DNA from: Micavibrio_C sp046294845
GTDB lineage: Bacteria > Pseudomonadota > Alphaproteobacteria > Micavibrionales > Micavibrionaceae
Length of the DNA stretch: 64,000 nt
Direction of reading: 5' to 3'
Assembly: GCA_046294845.1 (NCBI GenBank)
Contig: JBKBNU010000002.1
Location: forward strand, 44,506 to 108,505
In this document: positions 28,416 to 35,799 of the stretch, one piece after another
How the letters are laid out: each line of letters starts with the position of its first letter
Position numbering within the stretch: position 1 is the first letter of the stretch
The notes under the pieces: model-generated
What the model saw: the letters and a program-made list of their open reading frames with translations, nothing else
Told to the model about the DNA's origin: nothing
The model's database searches: none
Position numbers and translations under genes: made by a program

Positions 28416-28557
28416 TTATAAAACTGTCCCTGTTTAGTCTTTATTTTTTATTATAGGGGAACAGTAACGCAGCCTGTCTGCCACGTAAACCTTTTTGGCA
28501 TGAAAGTTAAAACGTTTAATATCAAAGCGTTAAACTTGGCTTTCGCTGAAGAAGCCG

Positions 28558-28923
28558 CTAGCGCCGCCATAAAATCGTGATAAACAGCGCCTTGGCATAA
28601 GGTAAAATCAGCAACGCCAGCCCCAGCGCCAAAGAAGGCCACAGAACCATCGGCATCCACATCGGCCACGTTGAATCACGTTCAAACTCAAGAATAAGCG
28701 GCACAATAATATGCCCGACCGCCAGAATAGTGAGCCACGCCGGACCATCATCGGCACGGATATGGCCATATTTTTCACCACAAACCGCACAGGCATCCAC
28801 CTGCCGCAAATAGGCGCGGAATAATTTACCTTCACCGCATCGGGGGCAGCAGCCACGTAATGCTCTTTTAGCTTGCGGCCAGAAGGGTGGTTTTTCATTT
28901 AGCGGTACTTCTGATTCACTCAT
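28558..28923 (-). CDS. DUF983 family membrane protein with zinc ribbon
   Basis: 121 residues. CPRCGEGKLF and CAVCGEKYG form a four-cysteine zinc-ribbon-like region (about 25-57), followed by two transmembrane helices (WLTILAVGHIIVPLILEF and VLWPSLALGLALLILPYAKALF). The DUF983 family is common in alphaproteobacteria; function unknown. Its ATG overlaps the upstream DUF167 stop as ATGA, so the two genes are coupled. Confidence 0.88.
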   Translation of the reverse strand: MSESEVPLNEKPPFWPQAKRALRGCCPRCGEGKLFRAYLRQVDACAVCGEKYGHIRADDGPAWLTILAVGHIIVPLILEFERDSTWPMWMPMVLWPSLALGLALLILPYAKALFITILWRR

Positions 28924-29180
28924 GCACTGATCTCGATTAATTTTTGGCGGCTGGTGTGTCCTTTTACGATTATTACCCGTGAAGGGGCAACATCAAAATG
29001 ACGTGCCAATAGCCGTATCAGAGCCTCGTTGGCCTTGTTCTTGTCGGGAGGTGCGGTGACATAAACCTGCAAGATATCTTGTCCTTCAGTATTTTTCCTG
29101 ATTTCACCGATACGGTCAGCCGCCGCTTTGGGTGTCAGTTTGATCTGAAGCATCAGGGGATATGCCATATTATCGACCAT
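28920..29180 (-). CDS. DUF167/YggU family protein
   Basis: 86 residues with the family's compact alpha/beta core, including VTAPPDKNKANEALIRLLA and SRVIIVKGHTSRQKLIEI. Function unknown although very widespread. GAGG nine bases before the ATG at 29180 supports this start; ATG at 29168 is an alternative. First gene of the pair with DUF983. Confidence 0.88.
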   Translation of the reverse strand: MVDNMAYPLMLQIKLTPKAAADRIGEIRKNTEGQDILQVYVTAPPDKNKANEALIRLLARHFDVAPSRVIIVKGHTSRQKLIEISA

Positions 29181-29274
29181 AAAGGTAAACCTCGCGATAT
29201 GCTGTCATGATGGCTCAAGTCATGTTAATCTTGCCAGCAGCTATTTGACATCCCCCGCAACAGGATATCACGCC

Positions 29275-29697
29275 ATGAAATTTACTAAAATCGGCTCTCC
29301 GAAGCAGCCCCCCCAAAAACAGCAGCAGCAACAGCAACAACAGCAGGCTGCGACCAAGACCATCTTCCAGCTCGAGCCCTATATGAAGATACGTTTTAAT
29401 AATGATGGCTGGGTTGAAGAGCTGGGACGCGGCGGTCCGGAAGATCCGCCGGGAATTATCATGCAGGGCGTATCAGGCAGCAAACTGGATGATATTTTTG
29501 CCCGCCGTTTCTATGATCTTTATAGCCGTGTGGTTATATTTGATATCCATCCCCGCCGCCCAACCGATCAAACCTGTGTGTCCGGCGTGATCCCGTTCAA
29601 GGATCTGGAGGTTGACTCGCCTTTATACAAGCGCGTGAACAAGATCATCGAGCTGGGCAATCATAATTTTAATATGAACCTCAAGCCTTTGGAGTGA
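29275..29697 (+). CDS. Small protein with polyglutamine tract, function unknown
   Basis: 140 residues from ATG 29275 (AGGAT upstream). Residues 10-24 hold a near-pure glutamine run, KQQQQQQQQQ-like, encoded by mixed CAG and CAA codons. The following domain (FQLEPYMKIRFNNDGW, DDIFARRFYDLYSRVVIFDIHPR) is unrecognised. No signal peptide. Mixed codons argue that the run is kept at the protein level and is not just replication slippage. An upstream ATG at 29245 is in frame but has no ribosome binding site. Confidence 0.7.
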   Translation: MKFTKIGSPKQPPQKQQQQQQQQQAATKTIFQLEPYMKIRFNNDGWVEELGRGGPEDPPGIIMQGVSGSKLDDIFARRFYDLYSRVVIFDIHPRRPTDQTCVSGVIPFKDLEVDSPLYKRVNKIIELGNHNFNMNLKPLE

Positions 29698-29709
29698 TCC
29701 CTATTTGAA

Positions 29710-30159
29710 TCAGGCCTCCTTGTCAGGGGGCATGACAGGGGGATAGGACGGAAACGCCGTATCCCCTTTTATCTTGCGCGCCAGATGCACAGCCAGTGCC
29801 GTACAAAAAATCACCAGAACGGGCGCCGCCGATAAATAAAGCAAAGACAGAAACAGTCCAAACAATCCCCCGCCCAGCGCCGGCAGTATATAGTCCTTCT
29901 GCCAATGACCCATGAAATCCTTGATATAACCGGCAAGGAGAAACAGGCCACCCCGAACAAAACCAAACCCCAATGCCAATCCCCCAAGGCCGGAAAGAAT
30001 AGCACCAAAAATCATGATGGTCCCGCCAAAAGCCAGCAAAGGCAATCCCACACATAGAAGGCCAATACCGCCCAAAGTCAGCAAAACGCTCTGCTCCAGA
30101 GCCCGCGGGCCCGCCCCGCCCCATTTCAAGTCCTGCTTGTCAATTTGATCTGTATCCAT
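29710..30159 (-). CDS. Small multi-pass membrane protein of unknown function
   Basis: 149 residues with four hydrophobic segments rich in Gly, Leu and Ala (VLLTLGGIGLLCVGLPLLAF, TIMIFGAILSGLGGLALGF, FVRGGLFLLAGYI, LFGLFLSLLYLSAAPVLVIF). GGAAGGAAATTCGGC precedes the ATG. Convergent with the polyglutamine gene (12 bp between stops). No family recognised. Confidence 0.7.
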   Translation of the reverse strand: MDTDQIDKQDLKWGGAGPRALEQSVLLTLGGIGLLCVGLPLLAFGGTIMIFGAILSGLGGLALGFGFVRGGLFLLAGYIKDFMGHWQKDYILPALGGGLFGLFLSLLYLSAAPVLVIFCTALAVHLARKIKGDTAFPSYPPVMPPDKEA

Positions 30160-30263
30160 GCCGAATTTCCTTCCTCTTTTGTTTTAGCGGAAGGCCGCGC
30201 CCTCCCGCAAACAGAGTAGCAGAAATAAATTTTATTGTTATTTAACAATGAATTATAATTTTT

Positions 30264-30338
30264 ATACCAAAGAGTATAAAAAACTGATTGACGGGATAAT
30301 GAGGGCGTCTTATATTTGTACTATACAGTACATAATTA
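30264..30338 (+). promoter_or_regulatory. Promoter and TetR-type operator of the pirin operon
   Basis: TTGACG (30288-30293), 17 nt, TATATT (30311-30316), then GTAC-TATACA-GTAC (30318-30331) followed by ATAATTA. The palindrome sits at the expected transcription start, where a repressor would block RNA polymerase. The block before the -35 (ACCAAAGAGTATAAAAAACT, 30266-30285) recurs in the 33.6 kb promoter. Confidence 0.8.
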
Positions 30339-30358
30339 ACTTGGAAAAGGAACACATC

Positions 30359-30511
30359 ATGCTGACATCAACCCCCACACCCGCATTTCAGGATCTTTTT
30401 TTCGCCCGCTCTATGCACCAGACTTTCAATCGTGCCGGTGCGCACTTTGAATCTGACGAGGCAGAACCTGCTGTACGCAAATGGCTGAAAGCCAGCGGTC
30501 AGCTGAACTAA
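30359..30511 (+). CDS. Small ORF (50 residues), first in the pirin operon
   Basis: ATG 30359 is preceded by AAGGAACACATC, and the promoter -10 at 30311 places it as the first frame of the transcript; earlier in-frame starts lie upstream of the promoter. The peptide begins MLTSTPTPAFQDLF and ends KASGQLN. No known family. A similarly placed small ORF heads the SDR operon at 33642, with weak resemblance (QDLFFARSMH versus QQFFSAEMW). Confidence 0.6.
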   Translation: MLTSTPTPAFQDLFFARSMHQTFNRAGAHFESDEAEPAVRKWLKASGQLN

Positions 30512-30548
30512 AGAAAATCATTATCCAAAAAAGGAAAGGATTATAAAA

Positions 30549-30662
30549 ATGCGCTATCTTGATTGGTCTGATGAAGAGATCACCGCCTTCAATACCCATA
30601 TTGCCGAACAAGACCGGATCATTAAATACTATCGCCGTCTTGCCATGGCCCAGACTGCCTAA
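30549..30662 (+). CDS. Small ORF (37 residues), second in the pirin operon
   Basis: AAAGGAAAGGATTATAAAA precedes ATG 30549, a strong ribosome binding site. The product MRYLDWSDEEITAFNTHI... is charged and helical, ending RRLAMAQTA. It starts 37 bp after the previous small ORF and ends 24 bp before pirin, so all three should be on one mRNA. No family recognised. Confidence 0.55.
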   Translation: MRYLDWSDEEITAFNTHIAEQDRIIKYYRRLAMAQTA

Positions 30663-30686
30663 ATTAAAACCCTCGGGGAATAACAT

Positions 30687-31559
30687 ATGTCATCACTGAT
30701 TTCACTGACTATCCCCGCCAGAGAAGCCGATATAGGCGGCATGCGTGTCAGACGACTATTGCCCTACGCGAAACGCCGGATGATTGGTCCGTTTATCTTT
30801 CTCGATCATATGGGACCCGCGCAATATGAATCAGGCGAAGGTCTGGATGTAAGGCCCCATCCCCATATTGGGCTTTCCACGCTGACCTATTTGTTTTCAG
30901 GCACAATTACACACCGCGATAGTCTCGGCTCGCATCAGGATATCACACCGGGGGCCGTCAACTGGATGACCGCAGGTCAGGGTATCTCCCATTCCGAGCG
31001 CACAGGGCCTGCCGAACGCACCCATCATCATAATATTCACGGATTGCAAAGCTGGATCGCGCTACCGCGTGAATATGAAGAACAGATACCGTCTTTTTCC
31101 CATCATGAGGCCTCGCTTCTGCCCAGCGCCACGCTCAATAATGTGCGTCTGAAGGTCATAGCGGGGGCGGCCTATGATATGAAGGCCCCCGTCCCTGTCT
31201 TTGGCCCCCTATTTTATGTCGAGGTCTTTATGCCCGCAGGGACAAGATTGCCCGTCACAGATGATTACCCCGAGCGCGGTGCCTATATCATCAGCGGTGA
31301 TGTCGCTATCAATGATTGGGCGGTCGAGGCGGGCACGCTGCCTGTCTTCCTGCCGGACGGACAGCTCACGATTGAAGCACGTACAGATTCCCATCTGGTG
31401 CTTCTGGGTGGGGATGCCCTCCCCGAACAACGCTTTATCTGGTGGAATTTTGTCTCGACATCCAAAGACCGCATCGAGCAAGCCAAGGAAGACTGGCGCC
31501 AAGGCCGCTTCGGAACTATCCCCGATGATATGAACGATGCCTTGCCTTTGCCGGAATAA
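30687..31559 (+). CDS. Pirin family protein
   Basis: 290 residues with two cupin domains. The metal ligands of pirins are present: PHPHIGLSTLTY (two His, near residues 57-59) and GQGISHSERT (His and Glu, near 102-104). Some bacterial pirins are quercetinases; others regulate metabolism or react to electrophiles. It is the last gene of a small operon starting at the TetR-type operator at 30318. Confidence 0.92.
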   Translation: MSSLISLTIPAREADIGGMRVRRLLPYAKRRMIGPFIFLDHMGPAQYESGEGLDVRPHPHIGLSTLTYLFSGTITHRDSLGSHQDITPGAVNWMTAGQGISHSERTGPAERTHHHNIHGLQSWIALPREYEEQIPSFSHHEASLLPSATLNNVRLKVIAGAAYDMKAPVPVFGPLFYVEVFMPAGTRLPVTDDYPERGAYIISGDVAINDWAVEAGTLPVFLPDGQLTIEARTDSHLVLLGGDALPEQRFIWWNFVSTSKDRIEQAKEDWRQGRFGTIPDDMNDALPLPE

Positions 31560-31711
31560 TGCATATAAAACAAATATTTATTATCACCAGCTCATATAAA
31601 CTTTATTTTCCGTAAAAACTATGCTACTTTACCTCGACTGAATACTGCGTACTGGTCGCGCCAGAGGGCGTTACAAACAATTCGCCATATTTGAAACGAA
31701 GGAATTTGGAG

Positions 31712-32671
31712 ATGGGCTTTTTCATAGAGAAAACAGACGGTGATGGATACAGAGAATCTAAAGTAAAAGTGAAATGGGGCCGCGTTACAGGCGTATCAAT
31801 TGCCAGCGTTTTTGCCCTGACAACCGCCTTAAGCTCTTTCTACATCAATGAAGAAAGACAAACTTCACTAGAAGTGCTGTTTGGTCGCGTGACTGATAAA
31901 GAAACAACACCGGGATGGAAATGGAAAAATCCATTATCCAGCCGTTACGCTTATTCACTGGCACGTCAGAAGACAGATGTTACAGAGGCCACAAATCTTA
32001 GGACCGGTGATGATCTTCGCCTCAGCGGAAAATATCACATTGAATATGAAGTCGACGAAAAAGCCGATGTAAACAAATTGTACTTTGATCTGCAGGATCA
32101 AGGTGGCGATCTGGATAATGTCGTTCAAGTTCGCGCGAAAGATGCCGCCGTGAGAGCAATTGAAGCTCTTACGATTGAAAACTTGATGCCCGAAGAAGAT
32201 GCCACCAAAAATCAAGAGGCTGCAAGCTTTACAGAACAAATTACAGGGGGGATTAACGCCCGTCTGCAAGACCAGCTGACCAAAGAAGGCTGGCCTGTAA
32301 AAATTATCGGTGTCTATTCGGACGGCTTCCATTTCTCGCAAGAGTCCGAGACAAGAATCGAAGAGATTGTCAGCATTCGTGCAGAAAAGGTAAAATTAGG
32401 TCTTCGTGAAGAAAACGCTACAAAAGCCGAAGAGGTTTTTAGAAAGGAGGCTCAGGCAGATGCCGCCTACCTAGAGAAACTTAGAGCAGCGGGCTTGCCG
32501 GAGAAAGATTTGGGAACCGCTCTTTGTCTTAAAATGAATCGTGATGCGGGCCGTGTAAACGAACCGTTTGCCGCTGGTTGTGGTGGTACAAACGATAACA
32601 AAACTGGTGTCGTTGTTCCTGCTCCACTAAAGAAAGCAGCCGCAGCCCCCGCTCCCGCTCCGCAATCCTAA
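31712..32671 (+). CDS. SPFH/prohibitin-like membrane protein
   Basis: 319 residues from ATG 31712 (AAGGAATTTGGAG upstream). A single transmembrane segment (VTGVSIASVFALTTALSSFYI, near 25-45) is followed by an SPFH-type domain (about 55-215) and a helical, Glu-rich region (VKLGLREENATKAEEVFRKE), then an Ala/Pro tail. It resembles a phage/prohibitin-like SPFH protein more than HflK or HflC. It has its own terminator at 32704, so it is probably monocistronic. Role unknown. Confidence 0.75.
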   Translation: MGFFIEKTDGDGYRESKVKVKWGRVTGVSIASVFALTTALSSFYINEERQTSLEVLFGRVTDKETTPGWKWKNPLSSRYAYSLARQKTDVTEATNLRTGDDLRLSGKYHIEYEVDEKADVNKLYFDLQDQGGDLDNVVQVRAKDAAVRAIEALTIENLMPEEDATKNQEAASFTEQITGGINARLQDQLTKEGWPVKIIGVYSDGFHFSQESETRIEEIVSIRAEKVKLGLREENATKAEEVFRKEAQADAAYLEKLRAAGLPEKDLGTALCLKMNRDAGRVNEPFAAGCGGTNDNKTGVVVPAPLKKAAAAPAPAPQS

Positions 32672-32703
32672 GAGCCAGCAGGCAGATAATTGAAACAACA
32701 GCG

Positions 32704-32740
32704 AACGAGGCCCTCGACATTAAGCGAAGGCCTCGTTTTA
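32704..32740 (+). terminator. Rho-independent terminator after the SPFH gene
   Basis: AACGAGGCC and GGCCTCGTT form a 9-bp stem around a 16-nt loop, followed by TTATATTT. On the minus strand it also lies beyond the end of the TetR gene. Confidence 0.8.
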
Positions 32741-32768
32741 TATTTCAAACATCTACACTGTCATAACC

Positions 32769-33356
32769 TTAGCAAGGAAGCGCCTTTAACGCATTACGGG
32801 CAATGGCTTTCAGATCATCGCAGCATACATCACCTGTGCTTTGTATCGACATGCCTTGCAACACTGTCGTATAAAAGCGCGCGAGTTCACGGGTATTAGT
32901 ATCGGCGGACAGCTCCTTTTCACGGACGCCCCGCTTGAAACGTTCATCAAGGACATCAACCACCATTTCACGACGACGTAAGGCTTCCTCCTTCACGGCC
33001 TGAGCTTCCTCGCTACAGGCCAAAGCCCCCTGAACCGCGAGGCATCCCCGCGGTTTTTCCTGACAGGCATAGGAACCAGCGGAAGCCATCAGGAAATTCT
33101 CGACAGACTCCCTCACTGTCGGACGATCGAGAGCCTCGGTAAAAAATGCGACAGCCACTTCCGAATACCGTTCAATCGCCTTGCGGAATAATTCTTCCTT
33201 ATTACCGAAGGAGGCATAAATACTCGGGCGGTTCATACCCATCGCCTCTGTCAGGTCGGGCATGGATGTGCCCTCATATCCTTTGCGCCAAAAAACATTG
33301 ATCGCTTGCTCAAGGGCCTGATCGTAATCAAAAGCGCGGGGACGTCCTGCGGGCAT
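32769..33356 (-). CDS. TetR-family repressor, cysteine-rich
   Basis: 195 residues. The N-terminal helix-turn-helix (AINVFWRKGYEGTSMPDLTEAMGMNRPSIYASFGNKEELFRKAI pattern, residues 18-61) is a typical TetR domain. The ligand-binding half holds six cysteines (YACQEKPRGCLAVQGALAC, DVCCDD and the C-terminal Cys), reminiscent of electrophile-sensing TetR proteins such as NemR. CAGGAGAGTGCC precedes the ATG. The operator motif in its own promoter and in two neighbouring promoters implies autoregulation and control of the pirin and SDR operons. Confidence 0.9.
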   Translation of the reverse strand: MPAGRPRAFDYDQALEQAINVFWRKGYEGTSMPDLTEAMGMNRPSIYASFGNKEELFRKAIERYSEVAVAFFTEALDRPTVRESVENFLMASAGSYACQEKPRGCLAVQGALACSEEAQAVKEEALRRREMVVDVLDERFKRGVREKELSADTNTRELARFYTTVLQGMSIQSTGDVCCDDLKAIARNALKALPC

Positions 33357-33410
33357 GGCACTCTCCTGATAATAAGGGCCTTAATAATAGGGACACACAA
33401 ATCATATTAT

Positions 33411-33424
33411 GTACCCATTAGTAT
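33411..33424 (-). promoter_or_regulatory. TetR-type operator in the repressor's own promoter
   Basis: In transcription orientation ATAC-TAATGG-GTAC followed by ATAATAT, overlapping a probable -10 (TATATT/TATTAT, about 33424-33431) with TGGACA 18 nt upstream as -35. Same 4-6-4 layout and same ATAAT extension as the sites at 30318 and 33604. Confidence 0.7.
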
Positions 33425-33552
33425 AATATAAAGGAGACATAGAGCTTTTGTCCATTATTTTATACTGTCTGATAAAAAATTATGATCTTCCACGCTCTAG
33501 GCAATGATCAGACCCGCATTTTACCATTTAATTTCAATAAGATAAAATTATT

Positions 33553-33624
33553 TACCAAAAAGTACAAAAAATGATTGACGATAATCCCGTTCTATCATAT
33601 TATTTACTTATCGGTACATAATTA
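33553..33624 (+). promoter_or_regulatory. Promoter and TetR-type operator of the SDR operon
   Basis: TTGACG (33575-33580), 17 nt, TATTAT (33598-33603), then TTAC-TTATCG-GTAC (33604-33617) followed by ATAATTAG. Upstream ACCAAAAAGTACAAAAAATG matches the equivalent block before the pirin promoter. Confidence 0.8.
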
Positions 33625-33641
33625 GAAATGGAGATTTCAAA

Positions 33642-33761
33642 ATGTCTTCCGCCCAACAATTTTTCTCTGCTGAAATGTGGCTCGCCCATGATGGCTATTC
33701 GGTGCAACCAGCCCCCGTCAAAATCCCGGGTAAAACACCCCTCAATCAACAACAAGCCTGA
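33642..33761 (+). CDS. Small ORF (39 residues), first in the SDR operon
   Basis: ATG 33642 follows ATGGAGATTTCAAA, so it has a ribosome binding site. The peptide starts MSSAQQFFSAEMWLAHDG and ends PLNQQQA. It is the first frame after the operator-controlled promoter and ends 36 bp before the SDR gene. No family recognised; position mirrors the small ORF at 30359. Confidence 0.5.
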   Translation: MSSAQQFFSAEMWLAHDGYSVQPAPVKIPGKTPLNQQQA

Positions 33762-33797
33762 ATTCTCAAAAATAATCGCAAGATAAGGAAAAAGATC

Positions 33798-34541
33798 ATG
33801 ACCAAAACTCTGGAAGGAAAAGTTGCTCTTGTTACCGGCGGTTCACGCGGCATGGGCGCAGACATTGCCAAAAAACTGGCAGCACGCGGCGCTAACGTCG
33901 TTCTCACCTACTCTGCCTCTCCCGATCGTGCACACGAAGTCGTGAACGCTATCAAAGCTGTCCAGGGGAATGCTATCGCCATCAAGGCAGACAGCGGCAA
34001 GGTAGAAGATGTACAACAGGCAATTCGTCAAACCGTAAGCACCTTTGGCGCGCTTGATATTCTGGTCAATAATGCAGGGATTATGATCAAGGAAGATGTC
34101 GCGGCCTACACCATGGACGATTTTGACCGTATGCTTGATGTGAATGTAAAAGCAATCTTTGTTGGCGTACAAGAGGCCCTCAAACATATGAAGGCCGGTG
34201 GCCGGATTATCAATATCGGCAGCATCATGAGCGATTATGCGATTTTTCCGACGGCTTCCGTCTACACCATGACCAAAGCTGCTGTAGCCGGTTTGACACG
34301 CGGTCTGGCAAGGGATCTGGGTCCACGCGGTATTACCATTAATAACGTGCAGCCCGGTCCGGTTGATACTGATATGAACCCCGCCGATGGTCCCGCCGCT
34401 GATATGATGCGCTCAATGATGCCGGTTGGCAGATTTGGCACGGGCGCAGACATCGCCCATGTGGTGGCATTTCTGGCCAGCCCTGATTCATCCTTCATAA
34501 CCGGTGCTCAAATCCATGTTGATGGCGGCGCAACAGCCTGA
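33798..34541 (+). CDS. Short-chain dehydrogenase/reductase (FabG-like)
   Basis: 247 residues with classic SDR motifs: TGGSRGMG (residues 14-21), NNAG near 91, catalytic Ser in NIGSIMSDY near 141 and the Tyr-x3-Lys of VYTMTKAAV near 155-159, then PGPVDTDMNP. It reduces a carbonyl with NAD(P)H. Under the same type of operator as pirin, it may detoxify reactive carbonyls; fatty-acid synthesis is less likely because no fab genes adjoin. Confidence 0.93.
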   Translation: MTKTLEGKVALVTGGSRGMGADIAKKLAARGANVVLTYSASPDRAHEVVNAIKAVQGNAIAIKADSGKVEDVQQAIRQTVSTFGALDILVNNAGIMIKEDVAAYTMDDFDRMLDVNVKAIFVGVQEALKHMKAGGRIINIGSIMSDYAIFPTASVYTMTKAAVAGLTRGLARDLGPRGITINNVQPGPVDTDMNPADGPAADMMRSMMPVGRFGTGADIAHVVAFLASPDSSFITGAQIHVDGGATA

Positions 34542-34595
34542 ATTCTTCAGAAGATAAAGAGAATTCTAGAAACCATTTAAAGTCCCGCATGGTTT

Positions 34596-35795
34596 TTAAT
34601 TTTGCAAATTTCCATCGATTATTTGTGAGACTATATCACCCAAAACAATAGAAAAATAATGGTGCCCTCTATAATTCAAGTGACCCTGTCCGAATTGCAA
34701 TCCGAAACCATGTAGATAATCAAGATTGACATCCTGGGAATCCCTTTGCAGGGCTTGCCGCAGCCTGTCATTCCAGTCAATAAATATTATTCCCTCAGGG
34801 GCCATCACGCCCTTAATAGATAAAATGATGCGCTTTCTTCTCTCAACTTCAAGGATGCAAGCATCCGGAGTAATTGGGATATATAATCCAATCACTACCG
34901 GTTTACCCAAAGCATATTCATGAACCTCTTTTAGAAATTGGCGAGCAATTTCCCAATCTTCCTTAGGTTGATGCGATAACCAGAAATTTTCTAATGATGA
35001 AAGGGTATCAGATTTGCACTGATCTTCAGAAGTTTTACCTTCTATCGCAAGTGGCTTATCCTTAAGAGCCGTCAGAATCTCTTCTATACTCTCATGACGT
35101 TTATAATAGATCATTCTGAAAGTCGTAGAGTAACGCACCAAAAATAGAAATACCTCACCAAGTGTTGTCTCTGCATATCTTTGAGAAAACCTGTCACGGA
35201 AGCTATACGATCTGACGACATTCCCCTGAACATCAAGCTTGTAACCCGGATTTTGAGAATCATCACGCAACTCACCCGACTGAAAGTCACTTGCTGCCAT
35301 CAACATGATACTTATATCGGGTGATAGGGATGCAGCCTTCTTCTCCAAGCGTACGAGCTGCCGCAGAGGCCCACTACCCGCCATAGCGAAATTTAAAATT
35401 TCCGCATCATATCCTGAGCGAAAAAGTTGCTCTTCCGCGAGGTTATCAAATCGACGCTCCTGTTCTACCTGCATAGCTTCGGCTACAGAATCTCCAGATA
35501 AAGCTATCCGGAATTGAGGCGGATTATCATGCCTAATTGGTCTATCAATCAGACCATCCTGATTGATCTCAATAGAAGCCCTATTCTCTCTCGTCCATAA
35601 AGCTTTAGCCTCAGGAACAAAAGCATAACCCGTGTCAGAATCAGGCCGTCCTATCTGAGGCTCAACAACTGGTAAAACTTTCCCTAAAGCAGTCTGAGCG
35701 ACTAGAGCCATTGAAGCTTCAAATATAAGTAAGCTGACGAAACCGCCAAAAATAATTTTCAGTATGATAGAGCCCATATATTTAAAAGATTTCAT
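34596..35795 (-). CDS. SGNH/AlgX-like O-acetylation protein
   Basis: 399 residues from ATG 35795, four bases after the MBOAT stop codon; an earlier start at 35837 lacks a ribosome binding site. An N-terminal membrane anchor (ILKIIFGGFVSLLIFEASMALV) is followed by an SGNH hydrolase domain: ALSGDSVAEAMQ (Ser), NFAMAGSGPLRQ (Gly), and GQGHLNYRGHHYF with His. Such proteins transfer acetyl groups to polysaccharides in the periplasm, receiving them from an MBOAT protein. It is AT-rich relative to core genes. Confidence 0.75.
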   Translation of the reverse strand: MKSFKYMGSIILKIIFGGFVSLLIFEASMALVAQTALGKVLPVVEPQIGRPDSDTGYAFVPEAKALWTRENRASIEINQDGLIDRPIRHDNPPQFRIALSGDSVAEAMQVEQERRFDNLAEEQLFRSGYDAEILNFAMAGSGPLRQLVRLEKKAASLSPDISIMLMAASDFQSGELRDDSQNPGYKLDVQGNVVRSYSFRDRFSQRYAETTLGEVFLFLVRYSTTFRMIYYKRHESIEEILTALKDKPLAIEGKTSEDQCKSDTLSSLENFWLSHQPKEDWEIARQFLKEVHEYALGKPVVIGLYIPITPDACILEVERRKRIILSIKGVMAPEGIIFIDWNDRLRQALQRDSQDVNLDYLHGFGLQFGQGHLNYRGHHYFSIVLGDIVSQIIDGNLQN

Positions 35796-35799
35796 GGCA

